Positions 22,654-32,008 of a stretch of DNA of 64,000 nt are shown piece by piece. The notes beneath the pieces are model-generated. The model saw nothing but the letters and a program-made list of their open reading frames with translations. It was not told where the DNA came from and searched no databases. The DNA is from Pseudisothecium myosuroides (taxonomy: Eukaryota; Streptophyta; Bryopsida; Hypnales; Lembophyllaceae): positions 11,842,001 to 11,906,000 of the forward strand of contig OX637295.1 in the NCBI GenBank assembly GCA_951799445.1, read 5' to 3'. The position numbers were made by a program, and so were the translations under genes. Each line of letters begins with the position of its first letter. Positions within the stretch are counted from its first letter, which is position 1.

Positions 22654-23506
22654 TTAACCCCTAAAGGACTTGATCCATTGTAAAATGGTCAAACATCATA
22701 TTTGAGCTAAATTTTGCCTTTTAAACTGTGTTCAAACAACAATTATATGTTTTCATTACTTGAAACTATAAATGGTGTGTCATTGAGAAAAAATTCAATT
22801 TGTTTCATGAAAAATTAAAATTGTTATCATTTTTTTGCAAAAATTGAACATAAATAAGTTAAAATAGCAAAAGAAATCCAAACAACTTGAAATTTTCTCA
22901 AGAGGTACATGTAGCATTGGAAATTAGTGTGAAAATTTTTCAATTGGTTATTTTATTTTTTACACCCAAAACAGCCACAACAAAGACCTTGAAATCAAAT
23001 TCGACTATCAAACCAAGTTTATACTCTTATATAATTGATGTATAAAATTTTGATATTTTTTATTGGTAGACACATTCAGCTCTGTAAATGATGTTTTTTT
23101 CAGTAAATTTGAAGGAAAAATCAAATTGTATTGTGATTTAAGGTGGTAATAAATTTACATCGATTACAATATATATTAAAATAATTTTTAATTTTTACCA
23201 TTAATGAAGAGTAGAATGAGAAACATAATTTTGTAATCTAAAGTTAAAATACATTTTAAGAATAGAAAATATGAATGAAAAACACATCATTCTATATTCT
23301 TTGGATTCTAACACTTGGAGCTTTCAATTGCAATAACTCTTTCAATTTTTGACATTTTTTAGAATTTGCAAATGGAGTAGAAACTAAACTTGTCAAGCTT
23401 CATTTTCTTAGTCTAAAAGACATACTAAAACGGATATTTTGAAAGTTACAATCAGAGTTGACCAAGGCGCATCCACTTTTTGGATGCAAGGACCTTAAAG
23501 GGTTAA
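22654..23506. mobile_element. TTAA-family element, divergent interior
   Basis: An 853-bp element from TTAACCCCTAAAGGAC to CAAGGACCTTAAAGGGTTAA. The terminal inverted repeat is shared with the other members, but the AT-rich interior is different. No coding capacity. Confidence 0.7.
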
Positions 23507-23580
23507 TTGCCTTGCAAAGATTGTTTTAAAAAAAAATCGGCACATGCTAAATTATATTTGAACAGCAAAAAGCAAAGTAC

Positions 23581-23721
23581 TAAGGTAGTCTGCTATGAAA
23601 GTGCCCGTATTCTAAATGTGACTTCTATCTAGGAATGAGTGACATGTTGCTTGAAAAATCTATTATTGTCAATGATGAGTTAGGTAGGCTTAAATGGTCG
23701 CTTTAAAAACAGTCTACCTTA
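23581..23721. mobile_element. TAAGGT-family MITE, internally deleted copy
   Basis: A 141-bp element. Left TAAGGTAGTCTGCTATGAAA; right CTTTAAAAACAGTCTACCTTA. It keeps the GGTCGCTTTAA block also seen in the copy at 1953. Most of the interior is missing. Confidence 0.7.
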
Positions 23722-23732
23722 ATTGGAGTATC

Positions 23733-24652
23733 TTAACCCTTAAAGGATTGAGGCTTTTTTCCATCAAAAAACATTCAAAACTGCCATTTCTATTGTGAAG
23801 AGCAAAAAAATTTAAAAATTGTTTTTTTTTTCACAACTAATCCTAGGATCTTATACTAGACTAGTACTTCATACAAGTATGTATGGAAGAAATTTCAAAA
23901 ACTTTGACCGCCTAGATTGCAAGATATTTGTATCCAAAGTGAAGAAAAGAAGTTTTTTACACCTTGTATTACTAGATGTTTTGGCTTTGAATCTTCTTAA
24001 CTTAAATTTCTTGTACTATTTTCTTTTGCTTTTTTAATTTTTTATGTTGAATATTTGAATTGCAAATCTAGGGGAAAAAAATCAGGAAAAAAAAAATCAC
24101 TCATTAAAAAATTGTTAAGCAAAGTAGGAACAAGAATGAAGGAAAAACAAAACCATTACAAGCTTTAAGATGGAATTGAAACACAATAATCTCAATGGAG
24201 AGATCGTTCTAGCAACCAAATTTAACCATGTCTAACAATTTCTTTTGGAAAATTGTAAAAATTGCTTTCATAAATGAATCCTATGAGTTATTTTTTCAAG
24301 AAGATGCTTAGATTGCCCGAAAAACTAAGATTGTCCTTAACTTTTTCATCACAAGTTCAAATTGAATTATTCAAAGCTTCACTTGTAGAAAAAAATATAA
24401 AATTTTAGGAAAAAATTTAAAAAAAATTATTTTGACTTTTTGTGATTTTTTTGTGCTGCCCACTAATCTCCATTTTTGGCTTATTGTGCCATACTTTTTG
24501 CTCCCGGGCACCGATTGAAATAAAAACTATATATCCACAAAGCTCTCGCAAATCTACACAACCTCAAAAAAATTCACTACAAATTGAGACAGTAGAAACC
24601 TACCCGGACCCAAATTGTCCCTTGAGGAGACAAACAATCTTTTAGGGGTTAA
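23733..24652 (-). mobile_element. TTAA-family element, diverged copy
   Basis: A 920-bp element with ends TTAACCCTTAAAGGA and CTTTTAGGGGTTAA. Left-interior blocks (AAAACTGCCATTTCTA, CTAGGATCTTATACTAG, TAGATTGCAAGATATT) parallel the reverse-oriented element at 20340-21277. The right half has diverged. Confidence 0.75.
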
Positions 24653-24712
24653 TAGGAGTATTACCTAGAGGTGAAGCCATCTAGTAGTTATGGTTCTTGG
24701 GGATAGTCATGG

Positions 24713-25044
24713 TAAGGTAGGAGGTCCAAAATGTGCTTGGGCTCTAAAAACGTCTACTTCTTGAGATGTACACTACTTGTACATTTATTTATTTTACCAT
24801 TGTTTCAGCAATGGAGAAGCAATGTACATTTCAGGAGGTGGTCGATTTTTGTGACTGATCACTATATTTCAACTTCAAAAATTCATAACTAATTCCAAAA
24901 AAATCCAAATGACTTGGATTTGATGCCAATTTTCATTTTGTCTTTCAAGCAGAAGATTTACTGAAATATTAATTTCAACAAATCAACCCTCGCCAACATA
25001 ATTTCCATTTCATAAATGGGTGCTTTCTGGAACCTCCTACCTTA
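24713..25044. mobile_element. TAAGGT-family MITE, copy 3
   Basis: Ends TAAGGTAGGAGGTCCAAA and AACCTCCTACCTTA. The interior (CAACTTCAAAAATTCATAAC, GACTTGGATTTGATGCCAAT) matches the copies at 1953 and 19957. Confidence 0.8.
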
Positions 25045-25059
25045 CAGTTTTCAAAGATG

Positions 25060-25301
25060 ATGCCTGAGACTTCAACCTCTTTTTGAGTTTTGCCACCAAA
25101 ATAAGTGAAGGCAAACTGTGACCATGACTTCCATCAGGCCGCATGAGCAAGCCACCGAGCCTCCTTTCAGCCTCCTTTTCTTTCTTCTTTTCTTTCTTCT
25201 TTTCTTCTTTTTTCTTTTTTCTTTTCCCCTTGGGATGAGTGGAGGCTAACCTGGGCCAGGGCTTCCCACTTTAGCCACTGGCTTGAATGTGTGTCAAGTA
25301 A
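25060..25301 (+). repeat. Segmental duplicate, copy 1
   Basis: Shares GAGACTTCAACCTC, TTGCCACCA, GACTTCCATCAGGCCGCATG, GAGCAAGCCACCGAGCCTCC, a pyrimidine tract and GGCTAACCTGG with 26066-26396. Noncoding. Confidence 0.85.
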
Positions 25302-25361
25302 CCCTCAGTCATAAACCACTCCCGGAATTTGCGCTGTTCATTTTGCGGGAGGCTTCTGGGG

Positions 25362-25564
25362 CGTAATGCCCGATTGCGCAGGTTTTCCTGCGTAATCAGG
25401 CATTACAGATTTCTCATCCGACTGCGATTTCTCATCCCCAATTTTCATCCATCTGATCGTGATTTACGTCAGACAATGGCTCCTCGTCATTGGGGATTGC
25501 GTGAAAAAATGCACCTCCTCGTCGGGCTCCGCCCTCCTCGTCGGTCCATTTTTTCACGCAATCC
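25362..25564. repeat. Two adjacent hairpins
   Basis: The first has arms near 25362-25382 and 25387-25406 (TAATGCCCGATTGCGCAGG against CCTGCGTAATCAGGCATTA) with a 4-bp loop. The second has arms GGATTGCGTGAAAAAATG (25494-25511) and CATTTTTTCACGCAATCC (25547-25564) around a GC-rich loop that itself repeats CTCCTCGTCGG. Locally GC-rich for the window. Confidence 0.8.
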
Positions 25565-25599
25565 TCTCCTCCTCGGGCATTGCCCTATACATAGTTTCT

Positions 25600-25905
25600 C
25601 AGTGCCGTCCGTGGTCATGGTTTCTCGGTGCCGATGGTGGTCATGGTTTCTCGGTATCGTTGGTAGCATGGTTTCTCAATATCGTCGGTGGTCATGGTTC
25701 CCAAGTGATCCAGTGGTCATAGTTTCTCGGTATCGTTGGTAGCATAATTTCTCGGTATCGCCAGTAGCATGGTTTCTCGGTATCATCGGTGGTCATGGTT
25801 CCCAAGTGATCCAGTGGTCACAGGTTCCCGGTAGTCATGGTATAGTCACGGGTATAGTTTGAATGGTTTTCCAGTGGTCATGGGTTACCCAGTAGTCATG
25901 GTATA
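25600..25905 (+). repeat. Minisatellite of about 26-30 bp units
   Basis: Imperfect units of the form GGTGGTCATGGTTTCTCGGT plus an ATCG-like core. A longer unit containing GGTTCCCAAGTGATCCAGTG occurs twice, showing higher-order duplication. Confidence 0.85.
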
Positions 25906-26055
25906 CCCTACGCAAAGGTCAGATTCGACAGAAATTAAGTCATTTTTGTTTTAAAACAGTGACACGTGTCATCTTGTGAATGGTCTCAGATGACGTGGAC
26001 CCCTGAGAATCTGACATAGAAACTCAGGTGCTGAATCAGACCTTCAGACCTTCAC
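25904..26055. mobile_element. TACCCTAC-family MITE, copy 2
   Basis: Partner of the copy at 2687-2848. It starts TACCCTACGCAAAGGTCAGA and ends ACCTTCACATACAGTA, abutting the minisatellite. Confidence 0.65.
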
Positions 26056-26065
26056 ATACAGTAGT

Positions 26066-26396
26066 TCTAAGATAAATGTCTAAGACTTCAACCTCAATTT
26101 TTTCCAGTTTTGCCACCATAATAGAGTTAATACCTAAGTTTGGGTGCTCCAGGGAGTTTGGTCTTGTGTTTTTCCAGAACTCCGGCTCTTGGTCCCACAT
26201 TTGCTCACTTTACGATTAACTCTAATAAGTGAAGGCAAACCATGACTTCCATCAGGCCGCATGAGCAAGCCACCGAGCCTCCTTACAGCCCCCCCCTTTT
26301 TTTTTCTTTTTTCTTTTTCTTTGGAGTGGTGGCTAACCTGGTCCAGGGCTTTCAGTCCCATTTTCACCACTGGTTTGAATGTGCGTCTAATAATAA
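26066..26396 (+). repeat. Segmental duplicate, copy 2, carrying an insertion
   Basis: Second copy of 25060-25301, enlarged by the 99-bp GAGTTAA element at 26124-26222. Confidence 0.85.
26124..26222. mobile_element. 99-bp GAGTTAA MITE
   Basis: Ends GAGTTAAT and ATTAACTC. Flanked by TAATA on both sides (26119-26123 and 26223-26227). The uninterrupted counterpart is the segmental duplicate at 25060. A decayed relative lies near 4640-4755. Confidence 0.7.
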
Positions 26397-26992
26397 GTTA
26401 ACCCCAAGCCCTTTCAATGTTTTTTTCCTTGGCAACGAAGCTCATGTCTTGTAAAAGCCTCCGCCCAAAAAGTAAAAGGCAGTACACACTCTGTGGAAAA
26501 AAGGACAATCAAACTTCCAGAATTCAGGAATTCAGTCTGATTCCTAATCACATTTGGGGACTTTGCGAAGCTTCTATTCAACTCTGTTGAACTGAAGGTC
26601 ACTGTTGAAAAACTTCTATGCAATGGTTCGCCATCTGTCTTTAAAAAAAAAAAAGCCCGAGCTCGTCCACTGGCAGGCAAGGGGGGAAGATAGACTCCAG
26701 TCTAATAATATTGACGCAGGTCTTCAGAGGTCAAGGCATCAAAGTTGACAACCAGTGGGTTTTGTCAATTTGGAGTTCTTTTTTGGGGGGTGGCGGTGTT
26801 GTTGTTTTGTTTGTTTGGGGTATTTTTGGGTCACAAAAGGAACAGTTTAATTCCAATTTGGAGTTTGGGTTGTCGCTCAGTGTCCATCAGTGAGGCAACT
26901 TGGGACTGATGAGTTGTCCCATGCAATTAGTGTTGGTTTTGGTTGGTTGTAGGACCAAAAGGGAGGAGGCTTTGCATGGACACAAACTACTA
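26397..26992. other. Intergenic, nothing recognised
   Basis: Mixed composition with a 12-base A run near 26643 and T/G-rich sequence near 26780-26830. Open frames on both strands show no motif. Confidence 0.5.
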
Positions 26993-26995
26993 TAA

Positions 26996-27370
26996 GAGCA
27001 TCTCCACTCTTGCTCTGAAAACTAGCCTCGCGAAATGGTTTTTTGCGGGCTCCATTCTCCTTCCTGGCTTCACTTTCTAAGTAGTTCCCCACCCTTGCTC
27101 TCCATACCTCCACTAACTTTGCATTCTCATTGGTGGGAATTGCTATAGTGGTCCAACTATTCTAAAAAGAGACAAAAACATTGTCAGAGAAGGAGAATCC
27201 AAGCTTGGAGAGAAGGAGAGCGGGCCCATGAGGATTCCGGGGTGATGAGTGATTTGAGCGGGGCCGGGCTTTGTCTTTTGAATTCCGGGACAAGAGTGGG
27301 GACAATTTTAGAGCGCAGGCCCTGGATTTGAGCGGCCGAGGGGCAATCCAGGGCAAGAGTGGAGCTGCTC
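26996..27370. mobile_element. PIF/Harbinger-like MITE (GAGCATCTCCA type)
   Basis: A 375-bp, GC-richer element. The left end GAGCATCTCCACTCTTGC pairs with GCAAGAGTGGAGCTGCTC on the right. TAA flanks both sides (26993-26995, 27371-27373). This end sequence and duplication are characteristic of plant Tourist/PIF MITEs. Confidence 0.85.
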
Positions 27371-27786
27371 TAAGGTAGGAGCAGCGATCCCAGAACCTGT
27401 TCCTCTAAATTTGCCAATAGGCTATAGCCGTGCAGGGCTAGGGAGCTATTCCCGCGACCCCTAATTCCGTTGGTGGAGATAGGGCGATATTTTGAAATTT
27501 GAGAAGTCGAAGTTTGCCAAAATTTTTTTTTTGGTGGTAGAGCAGAATTTGCTACATGTGGAGATATTTGGTGCAAAAGTGAAAGCTACTGTTTATTATG
27601 TTATGTCGTTGAATTGCTAAATGACAAAACAGTTTGTTGTGAAATGGCCTAATGCCATTTTTAATTCAAAATGCCAAACGGCTATAATTTTCATTAAATT
27701 TGAATAAAACTATTCCAAACTTCTCTTTTGAGAATCTAATCCTATATGAGAAATACAAATGCCACAAACAAGGGAATTGAACCCTT

Positions 27787-28717
27787 TTAACCCCTAAAGG
27801 ACCAACATGCTTTTTTTGGCAACATAGAAATTTTGGGCAGGTACGTGTGACTGGAGATTTGCATATTTTGGGCTGAAATTTTTATAGAAGGTGGGGACAA
27901 GGGATATCTTTCATATGCACCAAATTTCATGACATTTGGAAATACGAGTCAAAAGTTATGGCCTAAAATGTTGTTTGTTGGTCAACTTGGGCAGTCCGGG
28001 CAGATCAGAAAAAATCACTTTTTTCAAAAATAAAAATTTGAAATTGGTTTATTAGATTTATATATATGTGGAAAGCTTTGAATCATTCCATTCCGATCAA
28101 TGAGTCAAACGTTATGAGGATTTTTAGTTTGCAGGCAATTATGGATTGTCTACTCTAAAATAAACTTTGAAGTCGTTTATTTCACTCAATTTTCAATATT
28201 TTTCAAAAAAAATAAAACTATAGGATGTAGATTGTTTATTACAACATTGCAACCATTGGGATTGTCATTTTTCAATTCCATAATTAACTTCTTAATAATT
28301 TAGTGTTTTGAACCATTCTCTACTTCTTTCTACTTACTATTTTTTCCTATATGTTGTACAATTCCAAATAATCTGAAAATTTTCAAGCATGTAGCCAACT
28401 TGCCCTGAAGAATGAATCCAAAGAAGCACAATCATTTTGGAAATTTTTTCATAGTAATCTGACCTTGTGAAGTGCAGCTGCCCGATTTTTCGCAGGGCCA
28501 AAAAAGGACTTCTGCCACTTCAAAAGCTAATATCTTCCAATCTACACGATGGAATTTTCTGAATTTTTTTTCACATATTCTCAAACCAGAGTACTACAAG
28601 ATCCTACGGTTACATGTGTCCAAAAATGATATTTTTCAAAAATTTGGTACTTGTACTAGAAATGGTAGTTTTGGAGCATTTTTGGTGAGAACATAGTCAA
28701 GGAACTTTAGGGGTTAA
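27787..28717 (+). mobile_element. TTAA-family element, reference-like copy
   Basis: A 931-bp element with TTAACCCCTAAAGGACC on the left and GGAACTTTAGGGGTTAA on the right. Interior blocks (GGCAGGTACGTGTGACTGGA, GAAGGTGGGGACAAG, TTGAAATTGGTTTATTAG, GATCCTACGGTTACATGTGT) recur at 49664-50592 and 61475-62763. No open frame of transposase size, so it is non-autonomous. Confidence 0.85.
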
Positions 28718-29015
28718 ACTACCCATTGTGCCCAGTTGCAGTGTTTGTGTTTTGCGCACACCACAAGACAAAAAAGACACATCAAAGGATTAAGACAAAA
28801 AGTTCCAAACATCGCCAAGGTTCCTCCGAGCTCCAATGTTACGCCTCCAGTGTCACGCCTCAATCAGTCTCGGGCAACAGGTCATAGCAGTCTTCGGCAG
28901 CAGGATCCATTGATTCTTATGTCAAAGAAAACTTGAGTTGCAAGGTAGGCCTAACCTCATGAAAACTAAGGAAAAAAAATTTCCATGGTGAGGATACTGG
29001 TCCTATTCCTCTAAT

Positions 29016-29350
29016 TTACACATCCCCTTGCCGGCCAATCTTCACTGCACTTTTCCATAACTCAATAGCTTCCGTGTAAGGGAAATCCTCAAGTGAAAAG
29101 TATTTTTGGCCAAACATGTGCACAACAAGGGGTAAGTGCTTCTCTAACCTATTTCTTTGGCAAGATTTAAGGAACTTAAGAGTAGAGAAGCACCTCTCAT
29201 CCTCCACTGAACCAAGAACCAAGCAAGAACTTATTTCAGCAACCTTAAAATACTTTGAAATCAGCTTACTCAAATGCTGTGATTGGGAGAATTTCTGCCA
29301 CAGTTTAATGACGGGGTTGAGGTGGAAAGGTGGGCCATATACTGCCTCTG
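29016..29350 (-). pseudogene. hAT transposase C-terminal dimerisation region, fragment
   Basis: The minus frame contains KLWQKFSQ, LISKYFKVAEI, VLGSVEDERCFSTLKFLKS, RNRLEKHLPLVVHMFGQKYF and YTEAIELW, ending in a stop at 29016. This is the conserved hAT-family C-terminal block (the ERCFS-LK and RNRL motifs). No DDE/RNase H portion or BED finger is present nearby, so it is a truncated relic. The similarity stops near 29350, where an oppositely oriented RING fragment begins. Confidence 0.7.
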
Positions 29351-29654
29351 CATTAGCCTTCATCGTTATCTTGAAGAGGACCCCAAATGCCCATTGCCAT
29401 TGTTGTGGGCAGACGTGCTGGATTTTGTCGAGGATGGGTCCACTTGTGTCGTTTGTTTGGGTCCATATGGCCCTGAGGGCAGATGGAGTTTGGGTACATG
29501 TTGCCATGTGTTCCACCCACAATGTCTAATACCCGCAATGGTGACAAAAAAGAGATGCTCGCAATGTCAAGCTCCCTTTCATGGTCGCCTGTACCAAATG
29601 TTTGGCTTGGAAAACCATATGCTTGAGCATTATGAGTACAACAAATTTGCCTGA
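29345..29654 (+). pseudogene. RING-H2 finger protein fragment
   Basis: Open frame with CVVCLGPYGPEGRWSLGTCC, then HVFHPQC and, after 11 residues, CSQC. This gives C-x2-C-x13-C-x-H-x2-H-x2-C-x11-C-x2-C, a RING-H2 pattern, so all eight ligands are present. RING-H2 domains usually act in E3 ubiquitin ligases. There is no convincing start or upstream domain; the frame emerges from the reverse-oriented hAT relic. It is probably a gene fragment in a repeat context, or a terminal exon. Confidence 0.55.
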
Positions 29655-29779
29655 CAGAGCACACAGACATTAGTGGGGTAGGACATAATCTGGCTGTGGA
29701 GGTGGAATCACTCGAACATTGATCTTCCAACACAAAGCGTGGACAAAGTGAATTTCAAGGACGACAACCAGATATCGAG

Positions 29780-30213
29780 GTGTGGTAGATACATGCATCC
29801 AGGGCACGAAGCGCCGAAGTGAAATTTTTTTGCGTCTTGTCTTGGTGGCCATTGGGACTTCTACCTTGATGCCTTCATCCAAGCACCGTACCCAGACGGC
29901 AAGCCCCTCTTCAACAATGAAGGGGAGGTACTAGCTTGGGAGGGGGAATTGAGAGACATGGCCGCTTTAAAATATGCGCCATCGGGCATACCATGAGATA
30001 GTAACCCTAAGTGCCATTTACGGTTTTTTACAACGGGAACACAATGAAGTCCCTTTGGAGCTGCTGAAGGTTTTGCAATCAAAAGAAGGGTTGCAAAGTT
30101 TTCTGGCCTCAAGTATAGCCCGCGGTGTCATTGAACTGGATTTGGAAGAACAGGAACGTCCTCAACAAATTGTACCTCATGGCGAAGGCACCAGCGCGGG
30201 CGCAAATGCATGA
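29780..30213 (+). pseudogene. Degenerate unknown coding fragment with frame change
   Basis: One frame reads LGGHWDFYLDAFIQAPYPDG, EGEVLAWEGELRDMAALKYA and stops near 29993. A second frame from 29974 continues as MRHRAYHEIVTLSAIYGFLQ, EVPLELLKVLQSKEGLQSFL and ends at 30213. Both look protein-like and together suggest one ORF broken by a frameshift near 29980. It lies just downstream of the RING fragment, so they may come from the same original gene. Family not recognised. Confidence 0.4.
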
Positions 30214-30479
30214 AATAGGAGCGACGTCATTATAATAAATTAGCCATCATGCAAGACATTAGGACATAGGTATCGTACAAGTTGTACATAGTGTATATTC
30301 CCCATTTTTTTGGAACTCGTTGTATGTCCAATTTTTTTTTTGAAGTATAGGTGAATATTAACATATTTGAACATTTTTTGCATGCCCTAAAACTTGTTTC
30401 TTGTTTCACACCTAAACCCTAAACCGTCTCCAATGGCCAAAACAAGACACCTACCTTTCTAAGTTCCAATTTGTACTAA

Positions 30480-30810
30480 CACTATAACAAAACTTGGTAA
30501 AAAAAAACCGCGTAGAGATTCGACTACGGTTTTTTTATCCACGCTTTTGTGCGCAAGTGCGTAGTGGATAGATAGTGTTTTTTTCAGTTTCCCACTGCAA
30601 TTTTTGGAATTTGGAAGCATGTAATATACCATTGGAAAGGTCTTAAAAACAACTTTCCAATGGTATATTACATGCTTCCAAATTCCAAAAATTGCAGTGA
30701 AAACTGAAAAAAACACTATCTATCCACTACGCGCACACGCACAAAAGCGTGGATAAAAAAATCATAGTCGAATCTCTGCGCGTTTTTTTTTACCAAGTTT
30801 TGTTATAGTG
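30480..30810. mobile_element. CACTA-type palindromic MITE
   Basis: A 331-bp near-perfect palindrome with ends CACTATAACAAAACTTGG and CCAAGTTTTGTTATAGTG. The 3-bp duplication TAA flanks it (30477-30479 and 30811-30813). CACTA ends with a 3-bp duplication indicate the CACTA (En/Spm) superfamily. The centre is near 30640. Confidence 0.85.
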
Positions 30811-30889
30811 TAATGTTTGCATGATTTGTGGGGGGTCTAAGAAGGCCTTTCTTGAACTCCAGAATTTGGGTCCCATTCTAAACCGCAAG

Positions 30890-31250
30890 TGTCCATCTGG
30901 ATTGTCCACCGTAAAACCGTCTCCAGGGCGGCAGGGCCATCCCTAGGGCTGTCCAGATTGTCCATCAGTTTTGTCTATGGGACTGTCCTCGTAGTCCGTC
31001 CCCGTGGTCCATCCTCCCGCCTGGCCACACAGTTCTTTCAAGGTTCGTGGACGTACTCCGACCTCTAAACCGTCCACAGAATCCCCTACCACAGAAATCC
31101 ACGGAATCCATCCTCAAAAACCGTCTTGGAAGATCGTCCGCTAAAACCGTCCACGGAGTCCATCGGCAGCAAAGGTCCGTCCACGGGATCTGTCCGCCGT
31201 CGGGTCCGTCCATCCGCGGCGCAACTGCTGTCATCCACTCTGTCGACCGT
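30890..31250. repeat. Degenerate CCGTCC-rich repeat block
   Basis: GC-rich for the window. Roughly ten irregular repeats of CCGTCCACGG-like and GTCCATCC-like sequence; open frames on both strands are by-products of this. No function assigned. Confidence 0.6.
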
Positions 31251-31612
31251 GGTAACTAAATTTACCCCGTCAGACGACCCTGACAAGTAAGATTCCATCC
31301 GGACGGACACTAGGGTTCGATCCTTACGTATCGTTGGTTAGACCGATGTCCGGACATGACGTGACGGGGACAACCCTGGCTATCACGTACATGTAACGAA
31401 AGTCTCATGCCAAAGTCATGACATCCGATCCTACGTACTACATAGGCTACATTTTTTTAGTCGAATTCTTACTCTCAAATCATCTCTGCGCACGTATACC
31501 CCTTAAGTATCATCTACACTCACGGTAGTATCCGCCTGAGCGAAATTGCCAGGGGTCATCCACTCGAGGGCTGGAGTCATGTGGGACAAAGATCTTGGCA
31601 GGTTGTAGCTCT

Positions 31613-31756
31613 GCATAGCTTTACTTAAGGAGCGAATCTCTCGCTTAGCATCAACAAGCTCTGTCGTAACATTGTTCACAGTGTGCATAGCTTGACTTAA
31701 GGAGCGAATCTCTCACTTAGCATCAGCAAGCTCCGTAGTTACGTTGTTCACAGTAG
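31613..31756 (-). repeat. Two 72-bp in-frame coding repeats
   Basis: Adjacent 72-bp units that each encode 24 residues of heptad-like sequence. They differ at about nine positions, one of which creates the TGA. Confidence 0.85.
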
Positions 31757-32008
31757 CACTTAGCTCAAGGACTTTAAGGCCTGCAACTTAAACACAAAGT
31801 ATTAGTCATGACGTACGCAGAGATGTAGGTTCTAGCTTAATTATCGACAAAGTTAACGTCGACACTGGCTACCTTACCTTCTCTCTTTTCCACCCCTTCT
31901 AGACGCTTGTTAAGACAATGCTCCATGTATGCAGTACTAGCAACCAAGCCGATCCACCCTCCAATGACCTGAAGTGCAATAGCAGCCAGAATTAGCTTCT
32001 GAGACATT

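Noticed and set aside
25329..25742. 137-codon plus-strand ORF
   Set aside because: Generated by the hairpins and the minisatellite (repeating VMVSRCRWWS-like peptide); no support as a gene.
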